A DNA stretch of 64,000 bases from a bacterium. Lineage in GTDB: Bacteria > Myxococcota_A > UBA9160 > UBA4427. The stretch covers positions 1-64,000 of the forward strand of contig JANSYR010000005.1 of NCBI GenBank assembly GCA_024742285.1, written 5' to 3'. The notes below the pieces were generated by a model. That model had not been told where the DNA came from and made no database searches. It saw only the letters and a program-made list of their open reading frames with translations. This document shows positions 36,363 through 47,000 of this stretch, piece by piece (the stretch's first letter is position 1; every line of letters begins with the position of its first letter). Position numbers and translations under genes: made by a program.

Positions 36363-36387
36363 GCTCCGAAGGCGGAGAGGGGCGGCA

Positions 36388-37422
36388 ATGAAGGCGTGGC
36401 GAGTCGTCCGCAAGGGGCGTCCGAGCGAGGCCCTCTCCCTCGAGGACGTCGAGCCGACGGCCATGGAGGCGGGCGAGATCCGGGTCCGCGTGTCGGCCAC
36501 CGCCTGCAATTTCAACGAGGTCGACGGCTGCTACGGCCGGTACAAGACCGTCGATCCGCCGCTTCCCTACACGCTCGGGATGGAAGCGGTCGGCGTGGTC
36601 ACCGAGGTGGCGGAGGGGGTGCCCGCCGACTGGGTCGGCAGGCGGATGCTCGTCTGCGGGCGCGGTGCGATCGGCGCGCACGCGGAAGAGGTGGTCGGCC
36701 CAGCGGACATGGCGTTCCGGGCGCCGGACTCGCTCTCCGACTTCGAAGCTGCCGCCTTCTACTTTCCCTACCACGTCGCGAGCGCCTCGCTCCTCGAGCG
36801 GGGCCGGCTCGAGGCGGGCGAGACCGCGCTGATCCACGCCGGCGCCGGCGGCGTCGGGTCCGCCGCGATCCAGCTCGCGAAGGCGTGCGGGGCGACGGTG
36901 ATCGCCACGGCGGGCAGCGAGGAGAAGCTGGCCTTCTGCCGGGAGCTCGGCGCCGACTTCGCCATCAACTATCGCGACGGCGACATCACCGAGGCGGTCT
37001 CGGACGCGACCCACGGGCGCGGCGTCGACGTCGCCTGCGATCTCGTCGGCGGTGAGATCACGACGCAGACGATGGGCGTGATGGCGTACGGGGGACGTCT
37101 GATGCTGACGGGCTTCTCGGGCGGGATCGACGCCGAGGACGAAGCGGGGCTCCTCCCGCGCCCGATCATCTTCGGCAACTTCTCCGTCGCGGGCGTACTC
37201 ATGAGCTACGGCGATCCCGATGCCTTCGGGCTCGTGGGGATCCACATGATCCCCCGGGCGAGGGGGGAGGCGATGCACGAGCGACTCCTGTCGCTGCTCG
37301 AGAAGGGCGCGATCCGGCCGGTGGTCGGGCGCGAGGCGCGCTACACCGAGCTTCCCGCAGAGCTCGAGCGCCTGGAGCGCAGAGAGACGATGGGGCGGAC
37401 CCTCCTCGACTGGTCGGCCTAG
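36388..37422 (+). CDS. Quinone-oxidoreductase-like MDR protein (zinc-free)
   Basis: A 344-residue NADPH-dependent MDR enzyme without the zinc-binding Cys set. ACNFNEVDGCYGRYKTVDPPLPYTLGMEAVGVV near residue 38 and ETALIHAGAGGVGSAAIQLAKACGATVIATAG near 142 are typical of the quinone oxidoreductase and enoyl-reductase subgroup. It probably reduces an alkene or quinone using NADPH. The close spacing after the zinc dehydrogenase points to one operon with the amidohydrolase. Confidence 0.9.
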   Translation: MKAWRVVRKGRPSEALSLEDVEPTAMEAGEIRVRVSATACNFNEVDGCYGRYKTVDPPLPYTLGMEAVGVVTEVAEGVPADWVGRRMLVCGRGAIGAHAEEVVGPADMAFRAPDSLSDFEAAAFYFPYHVASASLLERGRLEAGETALIHAGAGGVGSAAIQLAKACGATVIATAGSEEKLAFCRELGADFAINYRDGDITEAVSDATHGRGVDVACDLVGGEITTQTMGVMAYGGRLMLTGFSGGIDAEDEAGLLPRPIIFGNFSVAGVLMSYGDPDAFGLVGIHMIPRARGEAMHERLLSLLEKGAIRPVVGREARYTELPAELERLERRETMGRTLLDWSA

Positions 37423-37601
37423 GCCCCCCTGGCTTCGCCCAGCTCCGCCTGGCCGGCGCGCCGGACGGGATCCGCCGCGCGGTGGATTGCCCGCGCGATG
37501 CCGTCGGAGCGCGTGCGGCTCGCGGAATCGGTCGATCGCGGTCGTTTCTGCCGTCCTTCTGCGCTCGATCGATGTGACGGTTCATCCGGGTTCCGTCTCT
37601 A

Positions 37602-37626
37602 TTGACTCAACCTATTCCCCGATATG
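37602..37626 (+). promoter_or_regulatory. Possible promoter upstream of pilY1-like gene
   Basis: TTGACT at 37602-37607 stands out in an otherwise GC-rich 294-bp gap (37423-37716), followed by the AT-richer GATATG at 37621-37626. The 13-bp spacing is shorter than ideal, so only the -35 element is convincing. I see nothing else in the gap. Confidence 0.3.
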
Positions 37627-37716
37627 CCGATGGAATCTCTGATGGACTGCCGGCTGCACGAGCCCCGTGCGCCCGCTGGTCTGCTTCGTCGCGTGCTGCA
37701 CGGACGGGAGAATCGT

Positions 37717-40700
37717 ATGGCTTCGATCCACCTCCGCACCCTTCGTCGGGCCGCCTCGGTGACCACTCTGGCGCTGCTCTGCTTGCCTCTCGCGGTCAAC
37801 GCGGGCGACGAGGACATCTTCTCGGCGCAGGTTCCCCCGAACGTGCTCCTGATGGTCGACAACTCGGGCTCGATGAACGCGGTCATGGAGCACCCCTCCT
37901 TCGACTCGACGACGTTCGCGTACAGCTGCGACATCATGCCGGACACCGGGAACTTCTCGACGACCGACTACGATCAGGACGGTCGCGCCACGCGCCTCGT
38001 CTGCCGGTCCTCGGGTTGTCGATTCGAGGTCCGATCGACGGACTCCGGATGGACGGCGACGGCGGATACGTCCGACGATCCGCAGAACGGCTACATCGAG
38101 CGTCGATACTGCGGCCAGACCCGACGGCTCTACACCGACGGCCTCAACGAGGACTACGGCAACCGGACCTGGTACTACTCCGAGTATGCCGAGTGGCTCT
38201 ACTCGCTCGACGCGAGCGACAACACGACCCTGATCGGTCCCGTCGGCGAGGAACGGACCGCGCCGCAGATCCTCGCGGACATCGACGTGTCGAACAACGG
38301 CACGAACTACATCACCGGTGACACCTTCGCGAAGTTCCAGGTCACGCGGATCACGGCGGCCCGCGACATCGCCCGGGACGTGATCTACCAGACGAACAGC
38401 GACTGCCCCGCCTTCCTGGGCGATTGCGGAACCTACGAGGACCGCGTCCGCTTCGGTATCGCGCAGTTCCACCGAAACTCCCACGGCGGCTTCGTGCGCG
38501 CCGAAATCGACGCGTACAGTACGAACCGGACGCTGCTCGAGAATGCGATCACCTCGCTCGACGCCCAGACCGGCACGCCCCTCGGCGAGACGCTCTTCAA
38601 GCTCTACACGTACTTCATGCCCCGGGATCCCGCGGCGCAGCCGACCGGCAACAACTCGAGCCAGTTCCCCGGCTACCAGTACAATTTGACGAACGGCGAC
38701 TACACGTCGACGACGTCGAGCCGCCCCGACGACCCGGTCACCGAGTCGTGCCAGAAGAACTTCATCATCATGATCACCGATGGTGAGCCCACGTCGGACA
38801 ACTTCTCGACCAGCGGCAGCCACACGCAGGGCTTCTCCAGCTTCACCGGCCTGATCGGCGACTACGCGCCGGACGCCGTCGGCGACCCGGACATCGGCAC
38901 CGACTCCACCCCGGAAGTCGGATCGCCGCCGTGGGGCAGCTCCGCGGGCTCAGGCTACCTGGACGACATCGCGCGCTGGATGCAGCTGAACGACTGTCGC
39001 CCGGACCACGACGGCCTGCAGAACGTCGACGTGTACACGGTCGGCTTCGGCACCCTCGGACCCGTCAACTCGCTCCTCGAGAAGACCGCGAACGAGGGCA
39101 ACGGCCTCTTCTTCGCGGGCAACCAGGCGGAGACGCTCACGCAGGCCCTGGTCTCGTCGGTCCAGGACATCATCTCGAAGTCCCAGGGCTTCTCGGCGGC
39201 GACGGTTCCGGCGGCGCGTACGTCGGACGGTGGTCAGCTCTACACGACGCTCTTCCAGCCGACGAGCGTGCGGCCCTTCTGGCCCGGCAAGCTCCGGAGC
39301 TACACGATCACCGCGGCGGGCGAGATCCTCGACGCGAATGGGGCCTGTGCGCTCACGAACCTGACCGACCCGCCGAACTGCACGGGCGGTACCTTCGCAG
39401 ACGAGGACACGGCGCCGCCGCACTGGAACGCCTCCAAGATGATGCCCGGCGCGAACGGCCGGAACCTCACGGTCTCGCTGTCTGGATCCGCGGCCACCTT
39501 CGACCACACGGTCACCGCGGCGGACCTCGGTGGATCGGGTGTGCTCGGGAACTACACCGACTATCCACCGGCTACGGGGGTCACCTCGGATGCCGACCTC
39601 GACGAGGCGGTCGTGGCGTTCGCGGCCGGTTGTGAGTGGGGCACCGGCCTCTCGGCGAGTGGCGGCGACGACTTCGGCGGCTGTGTCGATCGGACGCGCG
39701 TCGAATCCGGGACCACCCAGGCGGATCGCCTCGGCGACATCTTCCACTCGAACCCGGTCGTGATCGGCGCCCCGAACTCGTTCATCGCGGAGCCCAGCTA
39801 CTACACGTTCTCGAACGACGTGACCAACGCGCGCCGCACGCGCGTGATCGTGGCGGGCGCGAACGACGGCTTCCTCCACGGCTTCCATGCGGGCACCTGG
39901 CGCTCCGCGACCGGCAAGCACGACGAGGGGACCGGCGAAGAGGTGTTCGGCTTCATGCCCTGGGGTGCGCGCGCCAAGATCGCGGATCTGGCCAAGGACG
40001 ACGCGACGCTCCATCCGCTGAGCGTCGACGGCTCGCCGGCGGCGGCCGACGTGTGGATCGACAACGACTCCGATCCGACCAACGTCAAGGAAGCGAGTGA
40101 GTGGAAGACCATCCTCGTCTCGGGCATGCGTGAGGGCGGAGAGCACTACTTCGCGCTCGACATGACCGACCCGAGCTCGTCGAGCTATCCGGGCTACATG
40201 TGGGAGTTCCCGCTCGAGAGCGACGCGACCTGGCGGGCCCGCGTCGGGCAGACCTGGTCCCAGCCGATCATCACCCGCGTCCGACTCGAGAACGGCAGCG
40301 GCGAGATCGAGGAGACCTGGGTCGCGATCGTGGGCTTCGGCTACGACGCGACCAGCGATCCGAACGACGCTGCCCAGTACAACCCGCTCTCGCTCAAGGG
40401 GCGCGGGATCGCGATGATCGACGTCGAGACGGGGGATCCCGTCGCGGTCCGGAAGTTCGGGACCGCGACCGGCGACGTGAGCGACATGCTCTACGCGATC
40501 CCGTCGACGCCGGGCGTGCTCGACTACGACCAGGACGGCTTCGCCGATCTGATCTACGTCGGCGACCTGGGCGGCAACATCTGGAAGTGGGTCGTCCGGC
40601 CGGCCGGGACGGCGAGCCCGTCGGCTGCGCAGCTCTACCAGGCGAACTGGTCGTTCCGGAAGATGTTCGACGATGATCCGACGCGAACGGCGTGGGGCGT

Positions 40701-41343
40701 GCACCACCGGAGCTTCTTCTTCCCGCCGGCCGCCACCGTCGTGAACGGCATTCTCCACCTCGGTCTCGGCAGCGGCGAGCGGACGAACCTGAACTGCTCG
40801 TCCACCCGGGACGGCTGCGTCCTGCTGAACCGCTACTACGTGATCAAGGACCGGGACGTCTGGGACGGGTCGTCGCCGTCGATGCTCGACGGTCGCGCCG
40901 AGCCCGACGGAAACTTCACCGACGTGACCCTGGCCGAGGCCTCGTGTCCCGCGGTCGAGCCCGAGGGCTACTACTTCGACGTGGTGGACGGCGAGAAGTT
41001 CGTGACGAACAGCGAAGTCTTCAACGGCTTCTTCTTCTCCTCGACGTTCACGCCGGACCTCTCGAACGCCTGTGAGCCGGAGGGGCTGTCGACCCTCTAC
41101 GGCCTGCTCGCCAAGTGCGGTCAGGGCTTCTTCGGCCCGCCGAGTCCGACCAGCCCGATCGCCGGCATCGACCGGACGGAGTCGCTCGGGCAGGGCATGC
41201 CGACCGACGCGCGTCTCTCGATCGCGCCGGGTGATGGCGGAAACCGCCTGATCATCAGCAAGCAGGACGGTGAGCTCATCAATCTCGAGGCGGGTGCCTC
41301 GGATTCGGAGCACGGCACGATGTACTGGCGCGAGCTCGACTGA
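37717..41343 (+). CDS. pilY1: PilY1-like pilus-associated adhesin with von Willebrand A domain
   Basis: A 1208-residue exported protein. Signal peptide at 1-28 (ending PLAVNAG); VWA domain at about 35-480, with MIDAS residues in LLMVDNSGSMN; a beta-rich linker; and a PilY1 beta-propeller at about 640-1190 containing the calcium-type loop DYDQDGFADLIYVGDLGGNIW near 935. PilY1 sits at the type IV pilus tip and controls retraction, adhesion and surface sensing. ATG 37717, with GGGAG upstream, gives the proper signal peptide. The protein is rich in Asn, Thr and Ser, unlike its neighbours. No other pilus genes are visible here. Confidence 0.9.
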   Translation: MASIHLRTLRRAASVTTLALLCLPLAVNAGDEDIFSAQVPPNVLLMVDNSGSMNAVMEHPSFDSTTFAYSCDIMPDTGNFSTTDYDQDGRATRLVCRSSGCRFEVRSTDSGWTATADTSDDPQNGYIERRYCGQTRRLYTDGLNEDYGNRTWYYSEYAEWLYSLDASDNTTLIGPVGEERTAPQILADIDVSNNGTNYITGDTFAKFQVTRITAARDIARDVIYQTNSDCPAFLGDCGTYEDRVRFGIAQFHRNSHGGFVRAEIDAYSTNRTLLENAITSLDAQTGTPLGETLFKLYTYFMPRDPAAQPTGNNSSQFPGYQYNLTNGDYTSTTSSRPDDPVTESCQKNFIIMITDGEPTSDNFSTSGSHTQGFSSFTGLIGDYAPDAVGDPDIGTDSTPEVGSPPWGSSAGSGYLDDIARWMQLNDCRPDHDGLQNVDVYTVGFGTLGPVNSLLEKTANEGNGLFFAGNQAETLTQALVSSVQDIISKSQGFSAATVPAARTSDGGQLYTTLFQPTSVRPFWPGKLRSYTITAAGEILDANGACALTNLTDPPNCTGGTFADEDTAPPHWNASKMMPGANGRNLTVSLSGSAATFDHTVTAADLGGSGVLGNYTDYPPATGVTSDADLDEAVVAFAAGCEWGTGLSASGGDDFGGCVDRTRVESGTTQADRLGDIFHSNPVVIGAPNSFIAEPSYYTFSNDVTNARRTRVIVAGANDGFLHGFHAGTWRSATGKHDEGTGEEVFGFMPWGARAKIADLAKDDATLHPLSVDGSPAAADVWIDNDSDPTNVKEASEWKTILVSGMREGGEHYFALDMTDPSSSSYPGYMWEFPLESDATWRARVGQTWSQPIITRVRLENGSGEIEETWVAIVGFGYDATSDPNDAAQYNPLSLKGRGIAMIDVETGDPVAVRKFGTATGDVSDMLYAIPSTPGVLDYDQDGFADLIYVGDLGGNIWKWVVRPAGTASPSAAQLYQANWSFRKMFDDDPTRTAWGVHHRSFFFPPAATVVNGILHLGLGSGERTNLNCSSTRDGCVLLNRYYVIKDRDVWDGSSPSMLDGRAEPDGNFTDVTLAEASCPAVEPEGYYFDVVDGEKFVTNSEVFNGFFFSSTFTPDLSNACEPEGLSTLYGLLAKCGQGFFGPPSPTSPIAGIDRTESLGQGMPTDARLSIAPGDGGNRLIISKQDGELINLEAGASDSEHGTMYWRELD

Positions 41344-41419
41344 TCGGGCCCGTCGCCTCGTCTCGTTGGCCCGCGTGAATCGCGATCCTTCGCGTTCGCA
41401 TCGGGTAGGAGGATCCAAC

Positions 41420-41761
41420 ATGAACGATCGAATCCGGTTCGCCCGGCTCGCGGCGCGGGCCGCGGCCGTCGCCCTCGCGACGCTCCTGCTCGCGCCGGTC
41501 GGCCTGGCCCAGGGACGCGCGGACGCGGACGTCCAGGAGGACGTCGTCTACGCCGTCAGCCCGGGATCGATGACGATCACCCTCGGCGACGTGGTCTACC
41601 GCGTCTCGGACAAGACCCGGCTCTTCGACGCCGAAGGCCGCCGCATCTCGCTCTCGGAGGTCACCCTCGACTCGATGGTCGAATTCACGGCGAAGCCCGC
41701 CGAGCAGAACCGCCCGCCGCGCCTGCGGCGTCTCCAGGTTCGCGAAGGCGACTTCGAGTAG
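41420..41761 (+). CDS. Small exported protein, PilY2-like by position
   Basis: A 113-residue protein with a signal peptide (AAAVALATLLLAPVGLAQG) and a compact beta-strand domain: DVVYAVSPGSMTITLGDVVYRVSDKTRLFDAEGRRISLSEV, which looks like one OB-type or DUF5666-like barrel. ATG 41420 follows TAGGAGGATCC, an excellent ribosome site. It lies 76 bp after pilY1. In Pseudomonas a similarly sized protein, PilY2, follows PilY1, and both size and fold agree, but sequence similarity is not strong enough for me to name it with confidence. Confidence 0.65.
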   Translation: MNDRIRFARLAARAAAVALATLLLAPVGLAQGRADADVQEDVVYAVSPGSMTITLGDVVYRVSDKTRLFDAEGRRISLSEVTLDSMVEFTAKPAEQNRPPRLRRLQVREGDFE

Positions 41762-41786
41762 AGCGTCACCCCGTGCTCCGCGTGCG

Positions 41787-42965
41787 TCAGCTCGGCAGAT
41801 CGATCCGATAGAGCTTCGCCGCGTTGTCCTGGAAGATCTTGCGCTTGCGGGTCTCGCTCCAATCCGCGGAGATCTCGGCGATGTACTCCTGGACGTCGGG
41901 GTAGAGGCACGTCGGATGGGGGAAGTCCGTCTCGAAGAGGACGTTGTCCTCGCCGACGACGTCGATCAGGTGCTTCGGAGCCACCTTCTCGAACCAGAAG
42001 CAGCCCCAGAAGTGGTCCCGGAAGTACTCCGAGGGCTTCTTCCGTAGGGGGACCTCCTGTTGGGCGCCGGTCTCGCCCCACTCGTAGTCGATCGACTCGA
42101 GGACGAAGGGCATCCACCCGATCCCGCTCTCGACGGACACGACCTTCAGGTCCGGGCAGCGGTCGAAGATCCCGCTGTAGATCATGTTCGACATGACGCG
42201 GGAGTTCTCGACGAAGAGGGCGGCCGACCCGAGGGCGAGGCGGCGTCGCATGCCGTTCGACGCCCAGGCGGCTCGGCCGAACATGTTGAACGACGTCTCG
42301 CTCGCGCCGATGTGGAAGTTGATCGCCATGTCCGCGTCGTTGCAGGCCTCCCAGAAGGGGATCCATGCGTCGGCGCCGAGATCCGGGAGCCCGATCGAGT
42401 CGGGGTCGCTGCACATGACGATTCCGCGGAGTCCCATGTCCTTCGCGCGCTGAACCTCTTCGATGCTCTGCTCGATGTTCCACCAGGGCATGAGCGCCAT
42501 CGGGAGCAGACGCTCGTCGCTCTCGACCTGGATCTCGCCCATCGCCTCGTTGTAGATCCGGGCGCAGGTGAGGCGGAGGTCGTCGTCGTCGACCTTCATG
42601 AATCGCTCGCTACCGAAGCCGGCGACGTTCGGATAGAGGATCTGTGCGTAGAGACCGAATTCGTCGAGGACCTCGACCCGCTGCTTCATGTCCCAGGACG
42701 CTTCGTGGACGTCCTCGATCTGCCAGCCGAAGAACTCCGTTCCGCGGGACTTCTGGCCGTTCTTGTTGATCACCGAGGCGGGGTTCGTCGTCGCGATCTC
42801 GACGCCGTCGACGACCCATCGGCGCTCCATGCCTTCTCCCTCCACGTGCGGCACGCGGCCCTTCAGGCTCGCCGGCGCTCGGGAGGTCCAGAGGTCGTGG
42901 GGCTCGGTGATGTGGGCATCGACGTCGATGATCGAGAGCGCTTCGGACAGGGCAGGGGCGGCCAT
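41787..42965 (-). CDS. Amidohydrolase-family protein (ACMSD-like subgroup)
   Basis: A 392-residue metal-dependent hydrolase or decarboxylase. DVDAHITEPHDLW near residue 15 matches the D-x-H-x-x-E N-terminal form, INFHIGASETSFNM near 215 supplies a metal His, VESGIGWMPFVLESIDYEW near 280 is the conserved core, and VLFETDFPHPTCLYPD near 345 the C-terminal Asp-His block. It differs from the other amidohydrolase at 34045-35229 in its N-terminal motif, so the two are unlikely to be redundant. Members often act in aromatic or polycyclic catabolism. Its stop is 26 bp from the converging exported-protein gene. Confidence 0.87.
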   Translation of the reverse strand: MAAPALSEALSIIDVDAHITEPHDLWTSRAPASLKGRVPHVEGEGMERRWVVDGVEIATTNPASVINKNGQKSRGTEFFGWQIEDVHEASWDMKQRVEVLDEFGLYAQILYPNVAGFGSERFMKVDDDDLRLTCARIYNEAMGEIQVESDERLLPMALMPWWNIEQSIEEVQRAKDMGLRGIVMCSDPDSIGLPDLGADAWIPFWEACNDADMAINFHIGASETSFNMFGRAAWASNGMRRRLALGSAALFVENSRVMSNMIYSGIFDRCPDLKVVSVESGIGWMPFVLESIDYEWGETGAQQEVPLRKKPSEYFRDHFWGCFWFEKVAPKHLIDVVGEDNVLFETDFPHPTCLYPDVQEYIAEISADWSETRKRKIFQDNAAKLYRIDLPS

Positions 42966-43095
42966 GGTCTACCTCGCGTAGGCCCGGAATCGGGCGGGGC
43001 TTCGAAGATAGAGCCTTCGTCGCCGTCCGACAGGACCGCGATCCGGGCCTTCCTGTCGACGCGCGCGGCGCGTCCCAGGCCGTCCGGAACGGAGG

Positions 43096-43824
43096 CTAGG
43101 GCGCCGACTCGGCGCCGCAGGCGATCCCTGGTTCGAGGAGCCCACGCATCGCGTCGTGGGCGCGTCGGATCGCGACCTTGGCTCGCTGGCGCTCCATTCG
43201 GCTGAGGCAGGGCCCCTCGCTCTCGTCGACGTTGTGGATCGCCGCCCAGAAGCTCTTGTCGTAGGCGTCGATCTTGTGCATCGATCGCGCGTGGAGGTCG
43301 GGCAGCTCGATCTCGTGCCCGCCCCGTGCCGCGATGCGCGTACCGAGCTTCGCTTCCTCGTAGAGCTGGAAATCGCTGGCGCGTCCCTGGTTCCGGACGC
43401 TCACGAGCGTGACGGATCTCGGCAGCCGGTCGACGAGGGAGGCGAGCAGTCGGGCCGAGTCCTTGCCACCGTCGATCACGTACCAGTACCAGACGTCGTG
43501 CCCCATCCGTTCGAGGAGCTCGAGCACCTCGCCGGCGTCGAGCCAGGTCTCGAGGGCGCGCTCGGTGCGTGAGGCGAGGTCGACAACGACCTCGCGCGCG
43601 CCTTCCTCGATGCCGTCGACGATCCGGTCGAGCTCTTCCATCCGGTCGACGTCGAGGGGCTGCGCGTATCCCGCGTAGTGACGGACGAGCGCGCCGTGGG
43701 AGAGGTCGGTGTCGAAGGCTTCGAACTCGACGGCGCGATCGATCCAGTACTGGATGAGCAGCCGGGCGAGCACGGACTTGCCGACGCCTCCCTTCTCTCC
43801 GCCCACGAAATGTACCCGTCCCAT
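43096..43824 (-). CDS. MinD/ParA-like P-loop ATPase
   Basis: A 242-residue ATPase. The deviant Walker A motif is FVGGEKGGVGKSVLARLL near residue 7; VEFEAFDTDLSHGALVRH near 33 is the A' region, and EEGAREVVVDLASR near 81 matches the Walker B strand. The rest contains WYWYVIDGGKDSARLLASL, not typical of chromosome-partition proteins. ATG 43824 follows GGAGGAAGGAC. No ParB or MinE gene is present, so a role as a stand-alone localisation or cargo ATPase is likely. It is divergent from the large transglutaminase gene. Confidence 0.8.
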   Translation of the reverse strand: MGRVHFVGGEKGGVGKSVLARLLIQYWIDRAVEFEAFDTDLSHGALVRHYAGYAQPLDVDRMEELDRIVDGIEEGAREVVVDLASRTERALETWLDAGEVLELLERMGHDVWYWYVIDGGKDSARLLASLVDRLPRSVTLVSVRNQGRASDFQLYEEAKLGTRIAARGGHEIELPDLHARSMHKIDAYDKSFWAAIHNVDESEGPCLSRMERQRAKVAIRRAHDAMRGLLEPGIACGAESAP

Positions 43825-43968
43825 GTCCTTCCTCCGCACTTCGACAGCAACCGGCGACCGACGACGCAGCGTACGTTCGAAGCCGTCTCGGGCGCCAGCT
43901 GAAATCGGCGATCCTCCCCGCGGAATGGGGTCGCCCCGAGGGAGGTGGGCGATCTTCAGCAAGAATGA

Positions 43969-43990
43969 CGCCGAATCGGCCCGTTCGGCG
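43969..43990. promoter_or_regulatory. Short inverted repeat in the divergent gap
   Basis: CGCCGAA at 43969-43975 is inverted at 43984-43990 (TTCGGCG) between the ATPase and transglutaminase genes (gap 43825-44057). It could be an operator or just a GC-rich coincidence. I see no clear -35/-10 pair in the gap. Confidence 0.25.
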
Positions 43991-44057
43991 CAACTCCTTC
44001 AGCGGAAGGCGCGCGCAGCCGCTACATCTCTGCAAGTAGAAGGAGCAGGAGAGCCCG

Positions 44058-47000
44058 GTGTCGATTCGAGTCGCCCTTCATCATCGCACGACCTACCGCT
44101 ACGAGCGTCCCGCGACGCTCGGTCCGCAGGTCGTGCGTCTTCGTCCGGCCCCCCACAACCGGACGCCGATCCACCGCTACTCGCTCGAGATCAAGCCGGG
44201 AGAACACTTCCTCAACTGGCAGCAGGACGTGTTCGGCAACTACATGGCGCGCCTCGTCGTCCCGAAGCCGACCGGCGTCTTCGAGGTCGAGGTGGACCTC
44301 GTCGCCGACCTCGAGGCCTACAGCCCCTTCGACTACTTCCTCGAAGAGAGCTGCCATGAGTGGCCCTTCCCGTACGGGGACGAGTGGGGCAACGACCTGG
44401 AGCCCTTCCTGGCGACGCTGCCGCTGACCCCGCGGCTCGAGGCGTTCATCGCGTCCCTGGATTCGCGCTCGCGGGATACGAACGACTTCCTCGTCGAGAC
44501 GAATCTCGCGGTCCACCGCGCCGTCGACTACGTGATCCGCATGGAGCCCGGCGTCCAGACGCCCGAAGAGACGCTCGCGCTCGGGCGCGGCTCGTGTCGC
44601 GACTCGGCCTGGCTCCTCGTCCAGGTCCTGCGAAGGCTCGGCATCGCCGCGCGATTCGTGTCCGGATATCTCATCCAGCTCGTCGCGGATCAGAAGCCCG
44701 TCGACGGCCCGGCCGGACCGAGCGCCGACTTCACCGACCTGCACGCCTGGTGCGAGTGCTTCATTCCGGGCGCCGGATGGATCGGCCTGGATCCCACGTC
44801 GGGCCTGCTCGCCGCCGAGGGCCACATCCCGCTCTCGGCGACGCCGAGTCCCGCCTCTTCGGCGCCGATCTCGGGTCTCGTCGAGGACGTCGACTGCGAG
44901 TTCGACTTCGACATGAGCGTGATGCGCGTCGTCGACCGCGCGCGGGTGACCAAGCCCTATGGCGACCGCGAGTGGCAGCGGATCCTCGCCCTCGGCGACG
45001 CCGTGGACACGAAGCTCGGGTCCCAGGACGTTCGCCTGAGCGTCGGCGGCGAGCCGACGTTCGTCAGTACGGAGCGTCCGGACGACGACGAGTGGAACAC
45101 CGCAGCTCTCGGCGACCACAAGGCAGCGGTGGCGGATCGGCTCACGCGACGTCTGATGAAGCTCTGGTCCCCCGGCGGCGTGATCCACCACGGTCAGGGG
45201 AAGTGGTATCCCGGTGAGCAGCTGCCGCGTTGGGCCTACGCGTGTTATTCGCGGACCGACGGAGTCCCGCTCTGGCGCGACGAGCGGCTGCTCGCGGAGT
45301 CCGGGAAGGACTACGGACACGACCACGAGGATGCGGGCCGGTTCCTGGAGACCCTGGCCGGGATGCTCGGGCTCGAAGAGCACGGCGGAATGGAGGCTTT
45401 CGAGGACGTCTGGTACTACCTGTGGCGCGAGCGGCGTCTTCCCACCAACGTCGATCCCTTCGAGAGTCGCCTCGACGACGAGATGGAGCGGGCGCGCCTC
45501 GCCCGTGTGTTCGGGCAGGGGCTCGACCAGGTCGTCGGATGGGTGCTGCCGCTCGAGCACGCCGGGAGCTGGCGGAGCGGTTCCTGGTTCCTGCGAAGCG
45601 AACGCTGCTACCTCCATCCGGGCGACTCGCCGATGGGCTTCCGGCTGCCCGTCGACTCGATCCCGTGGATCGCGGAGTCGGATCGGGCTCCGGGCTTTCC
45701 CCTCGACCCCTTCGCGCCCCGCGACGCGCTTCCGGGGCCGTTCGACGCCGACCGCGAGGTTCGCATGCAGGCGGCCCGTGGGCCGGTCGGGCTGCGCATG
45801 CAGGAACACTTCGGCGGAACGGGGCGGGGCGTGTCCGGCGCCGGAATCCCCCCATCCTCCCAACGCTCCGCCCTCGACATCGTACGAAGCGCCCTCTGCG
45901 TCGAGCCGCGGGACGGTCAGCTCAAGGTATTCCTGCCGCCCCTCGAGCGGCTCGAACACTTCGTCGATCTCATCGACGCGATCGAGCACACGGCGGCGAA
46001 GGAAGACCTCCCCGTCCAGCTCGAGGGTTACCCCGCGCCGCGGGACCCGAGGCTCCGGGAGTGGAAGGTCACTCCGGACCCCGGCGTCATCGAGGTGAAC
46101 GTGCCGCCCACGAGCGGCTGGCGGGAGGCCGTCCAGCAGAGCGAGGAGCTCTACGACGCGGCCCGCCACGAGAAGCTGGCCGCCGAGAAGTTCGAGGTCG
46201 ACGGCGCCCACATCGGCTCGGGCGGCGGCAACCACGTCGTGCTCGGCTCACTCGAGGCCGAGGACAGTCCGTTCCTCCGTCGCCCCGACCTGCTCGCGAG
46301 CCTCGTGCGCTGTTGGCACAACCATCCCTCGCTCTCGTACCTCTTCTCGGGACGCTTCATCGGACCGACCTCCCAGGCGCCGCGGGTCGACGAGGCGCGC
46401 GACGACTCGGTGCACGAGCTGGAGCTCGCCCTCGGACAGATCCCGCGTCCGGGCGCGACGATCACCCCCTGGCTCGTCGATCGCGTGATGCGCAACGTCC
46501 TGATCGACGTCACCGGCAACACCCACCGCACCGAGTTCTGCATCGACAAGCTCTACTCCCCCGACGGTCCGACCGGCCGCCTCGGACTCCTCGAGCTGCG
46601 CGCGTTCGAGATGCCACCCCACGAGCGGATGAGCGCCGTCCAGCAGCTCCTCGTCCGCTCCCTGATCGCGCGCTTCTGGGACGAGCCGAACGAACGGCCG
46701 CTGATCCACTGGGGGACGGGCGTGCACGATCAGTTCATGCTGCCCCACTGGGTCGAGAAGGACTTCGGCGAGGTGCTGGCCGACCTCCGGCGATCGGGCT
46801 TCGAGATCGACGATCGCTGGTTCGAGCCCCACTTCGAGTTCCGCTTCCCGCATCTGGGCGAGCTGAACCTCGACACGATGCGCCTCGAGCTTCGCGGGGC
46901 GCTCGAGCCCTGGCACGTACTCGGCGAGGAAGTCACCGCCTCCGGACAGGCGCGCTACGTCGACTCCTCGGTCGAGCGGCTGCAGGTGAAGGCCTTCGGC

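Noticed and set aside
43870..44057. Classic sigma-70 promoter for the large transglutaminase gene
   Set aside because: No -35/-10 pair with proper spacing could be supported in the gap.
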